Positions 1 to 6,498 of a stretch of DNA of 18,493 nucleotides are shown here, in pieces. Made by a program: the position numbers and the translations under genes. This stretch comes from DASPKO01 sp035628055. Its GTDB lineage: Bacteria > Planctomycetota > Phycisphaerae > Phycisphaerales > UBA1924. Within the stretch, counting starts at the first letter, position 1, and the number at the start of each line of letters is the position of its first letter. The notes under the pieces are model-generated. The model ran no database searches. It saw nothing but the letters and a program-made list of their open reading frames with translations, and had not been told where the DNA came from. Where the stretch lies: assembly GCA_035628055.1 (NCBI GenBank), contig DASPKO010000262.1:1-18493 (forward strand), read 5' to 3'.

Positions 1-143
1 AGTGCAAGACCGAGGTCTACGACGAGGCCGAGCTGTGTTACAACTGCGGCCACGCCTTCGGGGGCACGCGGTCGCTGCCCGTCTGGGCGATGGTGACCGC
101 CGCGCTGCTCGTCGTTGGGCTGACGGCATTGTTCCTGTGGTGA
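1..143 (+). CDS. 3' end of a zinc-ribbon protein with C-terminal membrane anchor (partial)
   Basis: Only the last 46 codons are present, read from base 3 to the TGA at 141-143; the start lies outside the window. The visible part holds one Cys at its first residue and a CYNCGHAF motif, the pattern of the second half of a small zinc ribbon (CxxC...CxxC). About 17 hydrophobic residues follow (VWAMVTAALLVVGLTALFLW), forming a single membrane helix that ends the protein. A cytoplasmic zinc ribbon tied to the membrane by a C-terminal helix is a common small-protein layout in planctomycetes, usually of unknown role. No function can be assigned from this fragment. The reading frame is supported by the motif and helix, not by length. 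Confidence 0.6.
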   Translation, partial: CKTEVYDEAELCYNCGHAFGGTRSLPVWAMVTAALLVVGLTALFLW

Positions 144-157
144 GCCGCCTCACGGCT
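143..157 (+). other. Small hairpin overlapping the stop of the zinc-ribbon gene
   Basis: AGCCG (143-147) and CGGCT (153-157) can pair as a 5-bp stem with a 5-base loop. No T-run follows, so it is at most a weak transcription end or mRNA 3' structure. Confidence 0.2.
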
Positions 158-170
158 GGTCTTGTCGGTG

Positions 171-188
171 GGGGTTGATCCGAACCCC
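171..188 (+). other. Hairpin upstream of the methyltransferase start
   Basis: GGGGTT (171-176) and AACCCC (183-188) form a perfect 6-bp stem with a 6-base loop, in the 61-bp gap between the zinc-ribbon gene and the methyltransferase. It has no T-tract. It could be a weak terminator of the upstream gene or a structure in the leader of the next. A methyltransferase start at the TTG at 175 would fall inside the stem, which argues mildly for the GTG at 205. Confidence 0.3.
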
Positions 189-204
189 GGGAGCGAGCGA
201 GCGC

Positions 205-1173
205 GTGACGAACCTGGCGGAGAAGGTACGGCGGAGCGTGCGTCCCCGGCGCGAGCCCCCGACGCCCCTGACCGCGCCGTGGCTCTATGCGTCGCCGATG
301 CGCCAGTACGACGCGATCCAGACCCCGGCGGGCCCGGTCCGCTACGTGCCCCCGCGCAGCGAGGTCCCGGGGCGGCCCGGCACCTATCCCCCGGGACCCG
401 CCGGCCCGCGCGTGCCGCGCCGCAAGCGCGCTCCCGAGCGCCAGGCCCTGGCCTATTACCCGCGTCACCACGCCCCGGAGCATCCGCGCCGCTGGGAGTT
501 CCCCGCCTACCTGGACAACCCGGCCTGCGCCTGGCTCGGCGCGCTCAAGCGGCTCTACGCCGACCCGCTGGCCTTCCCGAGCTCACTCTCGCCCGAGGCG
601 GGCCTGCTCGTGCACGCTCTGGTCCGCAACCTGCGCCCCCGCGTGGTCATCGAGACCGGCACCTTCCTGGGCGTGAGCACGATCTGGATGGCCGCGGCGC
701 TGAAGGAGAACGGCGACGCGGGCGTGGTGCACACCTTCGACTACTTCGGGCCCATCGAGAAGGGGCCGTACCGCGACGCGGAGCTGAAAGAGGACCGCAT
801 CGGCCGCGTCGCCGAGTCGATCGCGCGGGCCGGCCTCGCCGAGCACGCGGTGCTCCACCGCGGGAACACCGCCTTCGAGATCCGCGCGGCGCACGCGGAG
901 CTCCGCGCCGCCGGCGGCGTCCAGCTCGCCTTCCTCGACGCCGACCACGGCGTCTGGGGCGTGCTCCAGGACTTCTGGGCGACCGAGGAGGTGCTCCAGA
1001 CCGGCGGGCTCGTCCTGCTGCACGACACGTTCCCGGACCTCTGCGGCGGGCACGCGGGCGGGCGCCACCTGCTCGATACCGCCAACCGGGTCGGGGCTGG
1101 CCTGTACGAGAAGGTGGACCTGTACCTGTCCCCGATGAACTACGGGATGGGGCTTCTGCGGCGGGTGGGGTGA
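205..1173 (+). CDS. Class I SAM-dependent methyltransferase
   Basis: Predicted cytoplasmic methyltransferase of about 322 residues with a Rossmann-type SAM-binding core; the substrate is unknown. From the GTG start, motif I is IETGTFLGVST (residues 149-159). The acidic end of strand 2 is HTFDYFG (176-182, Asp179). A strand-4 motif FLDADHG (243-249) carries Asp245 and His248, and LLHDTF (271-276) follows. This TGT-x-x-G...DADH...HD set resembles the CmcI/TylF or Methyltransf_24 type, whose members often modify small molecules or sugars. About 140 residues rich in Pro and Arg precede the core and match nothing I recognise. GTG at 205 is preferred because a purine-rich GGGAGCGAG lies 8-15 bases upstream; an in-frame TTG at 175 is the alternative. 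It is separated by 88 bp from gspF and has no evident link to secretion. Confidence 0.72.
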   Translation: MTNLAEKVRRSVRPRREPPTPLTAPWLYASPMRQYDAIQTPAGPVRYVPPRSEVPGRPGTYPPGPAGPRVPRRKRAPERQALAYYPRHHAPEHPRRWEFPAYLDNPACAWLGALKRLYADPLAFPSSLSPEAGLLVHALVRNLRPRVVIETGTFLGVSTIWMAAALKENGDAGVVHTFDYFGPIEKGPYRDAELKEDRIGRVAESIARAGLAEHAVLHRGNTAFEIRAAHAELRAAGGVQLAFLDADHGVWGVLQDFWATEEVLQTGGLVLLHDTFPDLCGGHAGGRHLLDTANRVGAGLYEKVDLYLSPMNYGMGLLRRVG

Positions 1174-1200
1174 TGACACTCGGGCTCACCGGGGCCGGCG

Positions 1201-1214
1201 CCGCGCGATCGCGG
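1201..1214 (+). other. Short hairpin between the methyltransferase and gspF
   Basis: CCGCG (1201-1205) and CGCGG (1210-1214) can form a 5-bp stem with a 4-base loop. There is no T-run. In the 88-bp gap I see no convincing promoter, although one for the secretion cluster might be expected here or further upstream. Confidence 0.2.
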
Positions 1215-1261
1215 ACGCCCGGCGATGGGTCCGGGCGGACTCGGATTGTCAGGGGCGGACC

Positions 1262-2464
1262 ATGAGCCGGGCGGCGGCACCAGTTTCCTTCCTGTATCTG
1301 GCGCTCCGGGCCCGGGGCGGGCGGAAGCTTGGAATCCGCCAGGCCCGCAGCAGCGGGGCCCTCGCCGAGGCCCTGCGCCGCGAGAGCCTGCTCCTCCTGC
1401 GCTGGTGGACGCTGCCGAGCTGGCTCGCCTCCGAGACCCGCCTGACCATCAAGGACCACGCGGCCCTCAACGAGCAACTGGCCCAGCTCCTCTCCCGCGG
1501 CGTCCCCCTGGTCGAGGCGCTCGACGTGACCGCCCAGACCGTCCGCCCCGCGGCCCGCCCCCGCATCGAGCGCCTCCGCGAGCGCGTCGCAGCCGGCGCG
1601 TCCTTCGCCGACGCCTGCGCCGGCGTTGGCGGGTTCGACGACGTCACCATCGCCGTCTACCGCGGCGCCGAGCGCACGGGCGACCTGGCGGGGGCCGCGG
1701 CCCGCCTGGGCCAGACCATGCGCCGGCGGCTGGCCCTCTCGGGCAAGGCCGGCACCCTGATGGTCTACCCGGTGGTAGTCCTCTCGATCAGCGCGCTGGT
1801 GGCGGTGATCATGCTCATGGTCGTCGTCCCGCGCCTGGGCGACGCCCTGCAGGCCGCGGACATGAAGCTCCCGGGCTACTCGCGCCTGGTGATGGCCGTC
1901 GGTTCGTGGATGCGCGGGCACGCGGGACTCATCGGGCTGCTCGCCGCCGCCCTGCTGGCGGGACTGCTGGTCGTCCGCCGCGCCGTGGCCGACCTGGCGG
2001 CCCGGCTGGCGCGCCGGCTCCCGCTCTTCAAGCAGGTCGTCCTCGCCCAGGAGTCGGCCCGCTTCTTCGCCGTGATGGGCGCCATGGTCCGCTCCGGGAT
2101 TCCCATCGCCGACGCCCTGGGCGTGGCCAACCAGGCCGTCACGCACCCCACGCTGCGCGCCCAGCTCGAACGCCTGCGCACGCGCCTGGTCTCGGGCGGG
2201 CTGCTCCCCGTGCTCATCGAGGAGGTCACCTCGCTCCCGCTGGCCACGCGCCGTCTCATGATCGCGGCGGACCGCAGCGGGGACCTCGAGTCGGCCTTCT
2301 CCACCCTCGCCGCCGACCTCTCCGACGAGGTCGACCGGCGCGCCAGCCGGGCCCTGGCGGCCCTGGAGCCCCTGCTCATCGTGGTGATGTTCCTGCTGAT
2401 CGGGTCGCTGCTGGTCTCGGTGCTGCTCCCCATGCTGACCCTCGGCGGGCGCGTGGGACGCTGA
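1262..2464 (+). CDS. gspF: Type II secretion inner-membrane platform protein GspF (GspF/PilC family)
   Basis: 400-residue polytopic inner-membrane protein, the normal length for GspF/PilC. In this family it is the platform that couples the GspE ATPase to pseudopilin assembly. The two T2SSF repeats are visible. The first begins near LNEQLAQLLSRGVPLVEALD (about residue 76), a typical cytoplasmic-domain opening. The second begins near ARFFAVMGAMVRSGIPIADAL (about 265). Each ends in a GDL motif, ERTGDLAGA and DRSGDLESA. Membrane segments lie near 166-192, 222-239 and 368-396, the family's three-helix pattern. The ATG at 1262 has AGGGGCGG upstream. It is the first gene of the secretion cluster; the next gene, gspG, follows after 62 bp, one of only two non-overlapping junctions in the run. 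gspE is absent from the window. Confidence 0.9.
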   Translation: MSRAAAPVSFLYLALRARGGRKLGIRQARSSGALAEALRRESLLLLRWWTLPSWLASETRLTIKDHAALNEQLAQLLSRGVPLVEALDVTAQTVRPAARPRIERLRERVAAGASFADACAGVGGFDDVTIAVYRGAERTGDLAGAAARLGQTMRRRLALSGKAGTLMVYPVVVLSISALVAVIMLMVVVPRLGDALQAADMKLPGYSRLVMAVGSWMRGHAGLIGLLAAALLAGLLVVRRAVADLAARLARRLPLFKQVVLAQESARFFAVMGAMVRSGIPIADALGVANQAVTHPTLRAQLERLRTRLVSGGLLPVLIEEVTSLPLATRRLMIAADRSGDLESAFSTLAADLSDEVDRRASRALAALEPLLIVVMFLLIGSLLVSVLLPMLTLGGRVGR

Positions 2465-2483
2465 TCGGACGGACACAACTCAG

Positions 2484-2508
2484 CCGCGGCGGGTTACCCC
2501 CCCCGCGG
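2484..2508 (+). promoter_or_regulatory. Hairpin with C8 run in the gspF-gspG gap
   Basis: CCGCGG (2484-2489) plus GGG (2491-2493) can pair with CCC (2500-2502) plus CCGCGG (2503-2508), leaving one bulged C and a 6-base loop. The 3' arm contains a run of eight C (2497-2504). It lies just ahead of the AAGGAG ribosome site of gspG. There is no T-tract, so it is more likely an mRNA processing or stability element than a terminator. Confidence 0.3.
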
Positions 2509-2526
2509 GACGACAAGGAGCCAGAC

Positions 2527-2949
2527 ATGAACCTTCGCAGACACGGGGCGCTCCGCCGCCCGGCCCGCCGCCCGGGCCGGGGCTTCACCCTGCTCGAGAT
2601 GATGCTGGTCGTGCTCATCATCGGCCTGCTGGCGACCGTCGTGATCGTCAACCTGGGCGGCTCCGTCGACGAGACCAAGCGCGGGACGACCATCAGCAAG
2701 ATGTCGCAGATCAAGGCCGAGCTCACCAAGTTCCAGGCCCGCAGCTCGCGCTACCCCGCCGACCTCGGGGAGCTCGTGCCCAAGCAGCTCGAGAAGCTCC
2801 CCAAGGACGGCTGGAACAACGAGTTCATCTACTTCGCCCCCAGCGACGAGGCGGGCCGCCCCTTCACGCTCATCAGCAAGGGCGCCGACGGCATCCAGAA
2901 CACCGCCGACGACATCAACGTCTGGACCATGGACGAGCCCCAGCCATGA
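2527..2949 (+). CDS. gspG: Major pseudopilin GspG
   Basis: 140-residue type II secretion major pseudopilin, the expected size. In the family it is cut and N-methylated by prepilin peptidase, then polymerised into the periplasmic pseudopilus. An Arg-rich leader ends at Gly19. The cleavage site is RG|FTLLEMM with Phe at +1 and Glu24 at +5, followed by the hydrophobic helix MLVVLIIGLLATVVIVNL. The C-terminal part has the GspG pattern of YPADLGEL, a GWNNEF region and an Asp-rich loop GADGIQNTADDI (119-130), which fits the calcium-binding loop known in this family. A strong ribosome site (AAGGAG) precedes the ATG by 7 bases, the best in the cluster, fitting the need for more GspG than minor pseudopilins. 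Its TGA overlaps the next ATG as ATGA (2946-2949). Confidence 0.92.
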   Translation: MNLRRHGALRRPARRPGRGFTLLEMMLVVLIIGLLATVVIVNLGGSVDETKRGTTISKMSQIKAELTKFQARSSRYPADLGELVPKQLEKLPKDGWNNEFIYFAPSDEAGRPFTLISKGADGIQNTADDINVWTMDEPQP

Positions 2950-3584
2950 GCCGGACGCGCTCGGTCCGGCCCCGTCCTCGACCCCCGGCGCGCGGCATGA
3001 CCCTGCTCGAGGTCGTGCTCGCCACCATGCTCCTGGCCCTGGTGGCGATCTCGATCACCAGCGTCCTGGCCTTCGCGGTGCGCACCAACGCCGAGGGCAA
3101 GCGCACCCTCGGGGCTTTCGAGGTGGCGAACCGGCTCGTCCTGCAGTACCTGGATAACAAGCGGGCAATGCCGCAGCGCGGCCTGCCGGTGGAGTACGGG
3201 ACCTACCGCTACCTGTGGGACCTCTCCGAGCAGCGGGTCGAGATGCAGATGCGCCGCACGGAGCTGCGCCCCGGCGCCTCGGAGATCCCCACCAACCGCT
3301 TCCGCCTGCTGACAGTCCGCGTCTACGAGGCCCAAGAGGCCGGGCCCGGCGTCGCCCGCGGCGACGAGCTGGCGATGCTCACGCGACTCTACGACCCGGT
3401 CGGGGCCCGGGTCTTCCGCAACAAGGACGTCACCCGGCGCATCGGCGAGGACATGGAGGGGCTGATCGACGTGATCAACGACCTGACCGGGACCCCGGAG
3501 TCCGTCGCGGCGCCGGCGCCCGCAGCGCCGCCCGGCGCGCCCGCGCCGGGCCGCCCCGGCGCCCCCGGAGCCCCCGCGCGATGA
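2946..3584 (+). CDS. gspI: Minor pseudopilin, GspI-like
   Basis: 212-residue prepilin-like protein. A 17-residue Arg/Pro leader ends in ARG|MTLLEVV, with Met at +1 and Glu22 at +5, then a hydrophobic helix. The stretch TLGAFEVANRLVLQYL (about 56-71) resembles the Ala-rich AxWVAdNqL segment typical of GspI, and gene order (after G, before J) agrees. In the family, GspI sits with J and K at the tip of the pseudopilus. It is longer than the usual GspI of about 120-130 residues. The extra length is a charged middle region and a Pro/Ala/Gly tail from about residue 184. It overlaps gspG by 4 bases and the following gene by 4 bases, so translation is probably coupled. GspH is the alternative identity; the prepilin call itself is firm. 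Confidence 0.75.
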   Translation: MSRTRSVRPRPRPPARGMTLLEVVLATMLLALVAISITSVLAFAVRTNAEGKRTLGAFEVANRLVLQYLDNKRAMPQRGLPVEYGTYRYLWDLSEQRVEMQMRRTELRPGASEIPTNRFRLLTVRVYEAQEAGPGVARGDELAMLTRLYDPVGARVFRNKDVTRRIGEDMEGLIDVINDLTGTPESVAAPAPAAPPGAPAPGRPGAPGAPAR

Positions 3585-4657
3585 CCCGGCGCGGCTTCAC
3601 CCTGCTGGAGCTGATGCTCGCCGCCATGCTCGGCGCGATGGTGGCCGTCACCTGCATCGGGCTCTTCGCCGCGGTGGAGCGCGCCCAGCGCGACGCCGAG
3701 GAGGCTTTCCACGAGGCGAGCGACCTCTCCTTCGCGCACGAGGCGGTCGAGAAGGCGCTGCGGACGCTAGTGATGAGCGACGCGCCGATGCCGCCCCCGC
3801 CCAGCCCCACGCGCCACGGCGCCGACGACCGCCCCGCGCCCGCCCCGCCACCTCCCCCCGCGCCCGCGGCCCTCGGCGCCGAGCCCCCGCCCGCGCCGCG
3901 CTTCCTCCTCGAGCCCGACCCCTTCCAGCCTCCCGTCATGCTGGTGGAGGGACGGATGGTGGCGCCGCAGCGCCTCGAGCTGGCGCTGCGCACCGCGCCG
4001 GTCTTTGTCGATATCGCGGACGAGGCCGCCGACCCGGGCCCCGAGCGGCGCCGATCGTTGCGCGGCCGTCCGGCTGACCCGGAAGAGGCCCTCGCCCAGC
4101 TCGCCGAGCGCATCGTGCCGGGCGTCCGGGGCGCTTTCGAGCTCCGCTACGACGCGCCGGAGGACCCCGCAGGCGAGGGATCGTGGTCGCTGTGGTGGCG
4201 GCAGCTCAGCGGGGCCGGCTTCAGCGGTCATGGCGGGCGCGGGGTTGGCGATCTGCTCCTCGCGCCCGGGCTTGCTTCCTGCCGCTGGGAGGTCTTCAAG
4301 ACCACCACGGACGAGCACAATGTCAGCGACGGGGGCAGGTTCTACGACCACCTCAGCGGGGTCTGGTCCGACGACCTCCCGGCCTTCGTGAACCTCCGCG
4401 TCGAGACCGTCGCGGGGGGCGTGGCGGAGTGGATGTTCGAGGTGGGATGGACCATCGGCCCCGAACCGGGCTCGACCGTTGCCGACCCGGCCAACCCGGC
4501 CGTTCCCGCGGGAGCCTCCGCGCCGGGCGCGACCGGAAGCAGCGGTCCCGCGAGCGCGCCCGATCCCGGGACGCGCTCCCCCCCCGCGCGGCCGGCGCCC
4601 GGGCCGGGAGCCTCTCCGCCCCCGGGCCAGCCGGGCGCCTCGAGGGGTCGCCGATGA
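3581..4657 (+). CDS. gspJ: Minor pseudopilin, GspJ-like, with Pro/Ala-rich insert and tail
   Basis: 358-residue prepilin-like protein with a very short leader: MTRRG|FTLLELM, Phe at +1 and Glu10 at +5, then a hydrophobic helix. The C-terminal fold region has VWSDDLPAFVNLRVE, matching the W...LP..V motif of GspJ, and the position between I-like and K-like genes agrees. GspJ in other bacteria is about 200 residues. Here two low-complexity segments add length: a Pro-rich insert at about 68-118 and a Pro/Ala/Gly/Ser tail at about 293-358. In the family GspJ helps form the pseudopilus tip complex. The ATG is fixed by the ATGA overlap at 3581-3584 and by the prepilin signal; an open frame extends upstream to 3215 but lies inside gspI. 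The downstream junction is ATGA at 4654-4657. Confidence 0.75.
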   Translation: MTRRGFTLLELMLAAMLGAMVAVTCIGLFAAVERAQRDAEEAFHEASDLSFAHEAVEKALRTLVMSDAPMPPPPSPTRHGADDRPAPAPPPPPAPAALGAEPPPAPRFLLEPDPFQPPVMLVEGRMVAPQRLELALRTAPVFVDIADEAADPGPERRRSLRGRPADPEEALAQLAERIVPGVRGAFELRYDAPEDPAGEGSWSLWWRQLSGAGFSGHGGRGVGDLLLAPGLASCRWEVFKTTTDEHNVSDGGRFYDHLSGVWSDDLPAFVNLRVETVAGGVAEWMFEVGWTIGPEPGSTVADPANPAVPAGASAPGATGSSGPASAPDPGTRSPPARPAPGPGASPPPGQPGASRGRR

Positions 4658-5496
4658 GCGGCGATCGTTGCGGACCCATGGCCCGGCCCCGCGCCTCGGA
4701 GCGCGGCTTTGCCATGCCCCTGGTGGTGATGCTGGCGCTCGTCGGCGGGCTGGCCGTCTCGCTCGTGCTGGAACTCACCGCCAACACGGCGCTCGCCGTG
4801 CGCCGCCAGACCGAGACGTACGCGGGACACCACCTCGCCGTCGGCATCAAGGACATGACGGACATGTGGTTCATCTCCGCCGGCGCCGACGTGCACGGCA
4901 AGCTCGGGGAGGACGGGCTGGCGTACGAGATCGAGCTTCCCTCCGGCCCGGTCGTGCGCGTCTACCTCGGCGACGGTCAGGGCTCCATCCTGGGGAGCGC
5001 CGCTCTGCTCACGCCGGCTCAGCGCGAACGGACCCGCCTGATGCTCGCGCGTCTGGCCGTCTCCGCTCCGGGCCAGCTCGAGCAGGTCGTCCGGGCCGAC
5101 GGCCCGGTCGCGGTCAGTCTCCGTGCCGCCCCCGATCCGGTTCTTGAGGCCCTGGTCGCCACCTGCGTGGGCGACGACTCGGCGGGCGTGCTCGCCGAGC
5201 TGGCGGCCCTGCGCCAGCGCACGCCGCTGACCGCCGAGGACCTCGCGGCGGCGATCCGGGCCGCCAACCTGCCCCCGGAGGCGGCCCAGGCGCTCCAAGA
5301 GATGCTGACGGTCAGCCCGGTCCTCTGGCGGATCGTCGTCGAGTCCGGCGCCAGCCGGACCGACGCGCGCGTGCTCGAGCGGATCGAGGGGCTGCTGATG
5401 ACGGGCCCCACCGGGCTGAACATCACCGAGGGCGGGAGCGTGGTGATCCAGTGGGAGGACAAGACCGCCGAGCTGGAGGCGGTGGGCGGCTCCTAG
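4654..5496 (+). CDS. gspK: Minor pseudopilin, GspK-like
   Basis: 280-residue protein with a prepilin-type signal SERG|FAMPLVVMLALVGG (cleavage after Gly18). Position +5 is Leu23 rather than Glu. Loss of Glu5 is characteristic of GspK, the largest minor pseudopilin, which caps the tip. Size and last place in the G-I-J-K block support this. The long helical region from about residue 165 (LEALVATCVGDDSAG, LTAEDLAAAIRAANL, repeated LLxxP) fits the all-alpha domain with helix-hairpin-helix-like repeats found in GspK. The ATG at 4654 overlaps gspJ; an in-frame ATG at 4678 would give a shorter leader. The TAG is followed by 42 bp before the next gene, ending the first coupled block. Confidence 0.75.
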   Translation: MSGDRCGPMARPRASERGFAMPLVVMLALVGGLAVSLVLELTANTALAVRRQTETYAGHHLAVGIKDMTDMWFISAGADVHGKLGEDGLAYEIELPSGPVVRVYLGDGQGSILGSAALLTPAQRERTRLMLARLAVSAPGQLEQVVRADGPVAVSLRAAPDPVLEALVATCVGDDSAGVLAELAALRQRTPLTAEDLAAAIRAANLPPEAAQALQEMLTVSPVLWRIVVESGASRTDARVLERIEGLLMTGPTGLNITEGGSVVIQWEDKTAELEAVGGS

Positions 5497-5538
5497 CCCG
5501 CTGCCGCCGCCGGTTCTCCCGACGTAACCTTCCCTCGC

Positions 5539-6498
5539 ATGACCCTGCCGCGCGACCAAGCCCGAAGATACACCCTGCTGGCCAAGGCCGCCGCGGGGGC
5601 CCTGGTGCTGGCGGCCGGAGCGCTGCTGGTGGTGCCACTGCCGCTGAGCGCCGAGACGGTCCCCGGCACGACCGCCGGCACACCACCCCCGATGGCCGAC
5701 CCCCCGGCGCCGCCGCCCGATCGGTCCGAGCTGGACGTACCGCTCCTCGGATCGGCCCTCGAGGGCATGGGGCACCCTCCGGAGGCCGCGCCCGAGCCCG
5801 AGCAGCCGGTGACGGCCCAGCCGGCGAGCCCGATGCCCGAGCCCGCCTCCATCCCCGCCGCTCCCGTGCGGTTCATCGGATCGATCATCGGGCCCCGTGC
5901 CCGGCATGCGCTCATCTCGCGCGGCGGGGTTCAGCAACTGGTCTCGATCGGCGACGAGATCGACGGCATGAAGGTGGTCGCGATCGAGCGCTCGCACATC
6001 ACGCTCGAACAGTTCGGCATCGCCAACCGCCTCGACCTGGCGCCCAAGATCGTCGACTGGGCGATCGAGCCCCCCGCGGCACGGCCCCCGGGCGTGCCCA
6101 CGCGCCCCTCCGGCATGGCCAACCCCAACCCCGCCGCCGCCGCGGCCGAGCAGGAGCGCCTCAAGTCCGAGGCCGAACGGGCGGCGCGGCTCCGCCAGAT
6201 GCGCGGCGCCCAGCCCAACGCGGTGCCCCCGGGGCGGCCCGGCCCGGCCGGCATCGGCCAGGCCCAACCGCTGGTCCCCCCCAAGCCCATCGTCCCGGGC
6301 CTCAATCCCGGTCCCAAGCCCGGCGATGCGTCACCTTCCCCGGCGCCGCCCCCGCCGGCCCCCGCGGAGACGCCGCCCGCGCCGGCGGATGGCGGCGCGG
6401 ATTCCGGGCCGACTCCGGCGGAGCAGGACGGCCAGGAAGATGAGCCCGGGCCCGAGGAGGAGGAGCCGGCCGACGAGCAGCCGGAGGGAGGCTCGTGA
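5539..6498 (+). CDS. GspC-like inner-membrane component with HR domain
   Basis: 319-residue bitopic protein. One membrane helix (about 12-37) follows a short cytoplasmic N-terminus. A Pro-rich linker leads to a compact domain at about 110-170: VRFIGSIIG, HALISRGGVQQLVSIGDEI and VVAIERSHITLEQFG. This follows the GspC homology-region pattern (strand, Gly-Gly-x-Q, GDxIxG, VVxIxxxxVxLxxxG). In the family this domain contacts the secretin GspD in the periplasm. The usual C-terminal PDZ or coiled coil is missing; instead there is an Ala/Arg-rich helix and a Pro/Ala tail ending in an acidic stretch (EEEEPADEQPE). No clear ribosome site precedes the ATG. It is displaced from the usual first place in the operon. 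PilP, which has a related fold, is the alternative. It overlaps the next gene by GTGA. Confidence 0.65.
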   Translation: MTLPRDQARRYTLLAKAAAGALVLAAGALLVVPLPLSAETVPGTTAGTPPPMADPPAPPPDRSELDVPLLGSALEGMGHPPEAAPEPEQPVTAQPASPMPEPASIPAAPVRFIGSIIGPRARHALISRGGVQQLVSIGDEIDGMKVVAIERSHITLEQFGIANRLDLAPKIVDWAIEPPAARPPGVPTRPSGMANPNPAAAAAEQERLKSEAERAARLRQMRGAQPNAVPPGRPGPAGIGQAQPLVPPKPIVPGLNPGPKPGDASPSPAPPPPAPAETPPAPADGGADSGPTPAEQDGQEDEPGPEEEEPADEQPEGGS

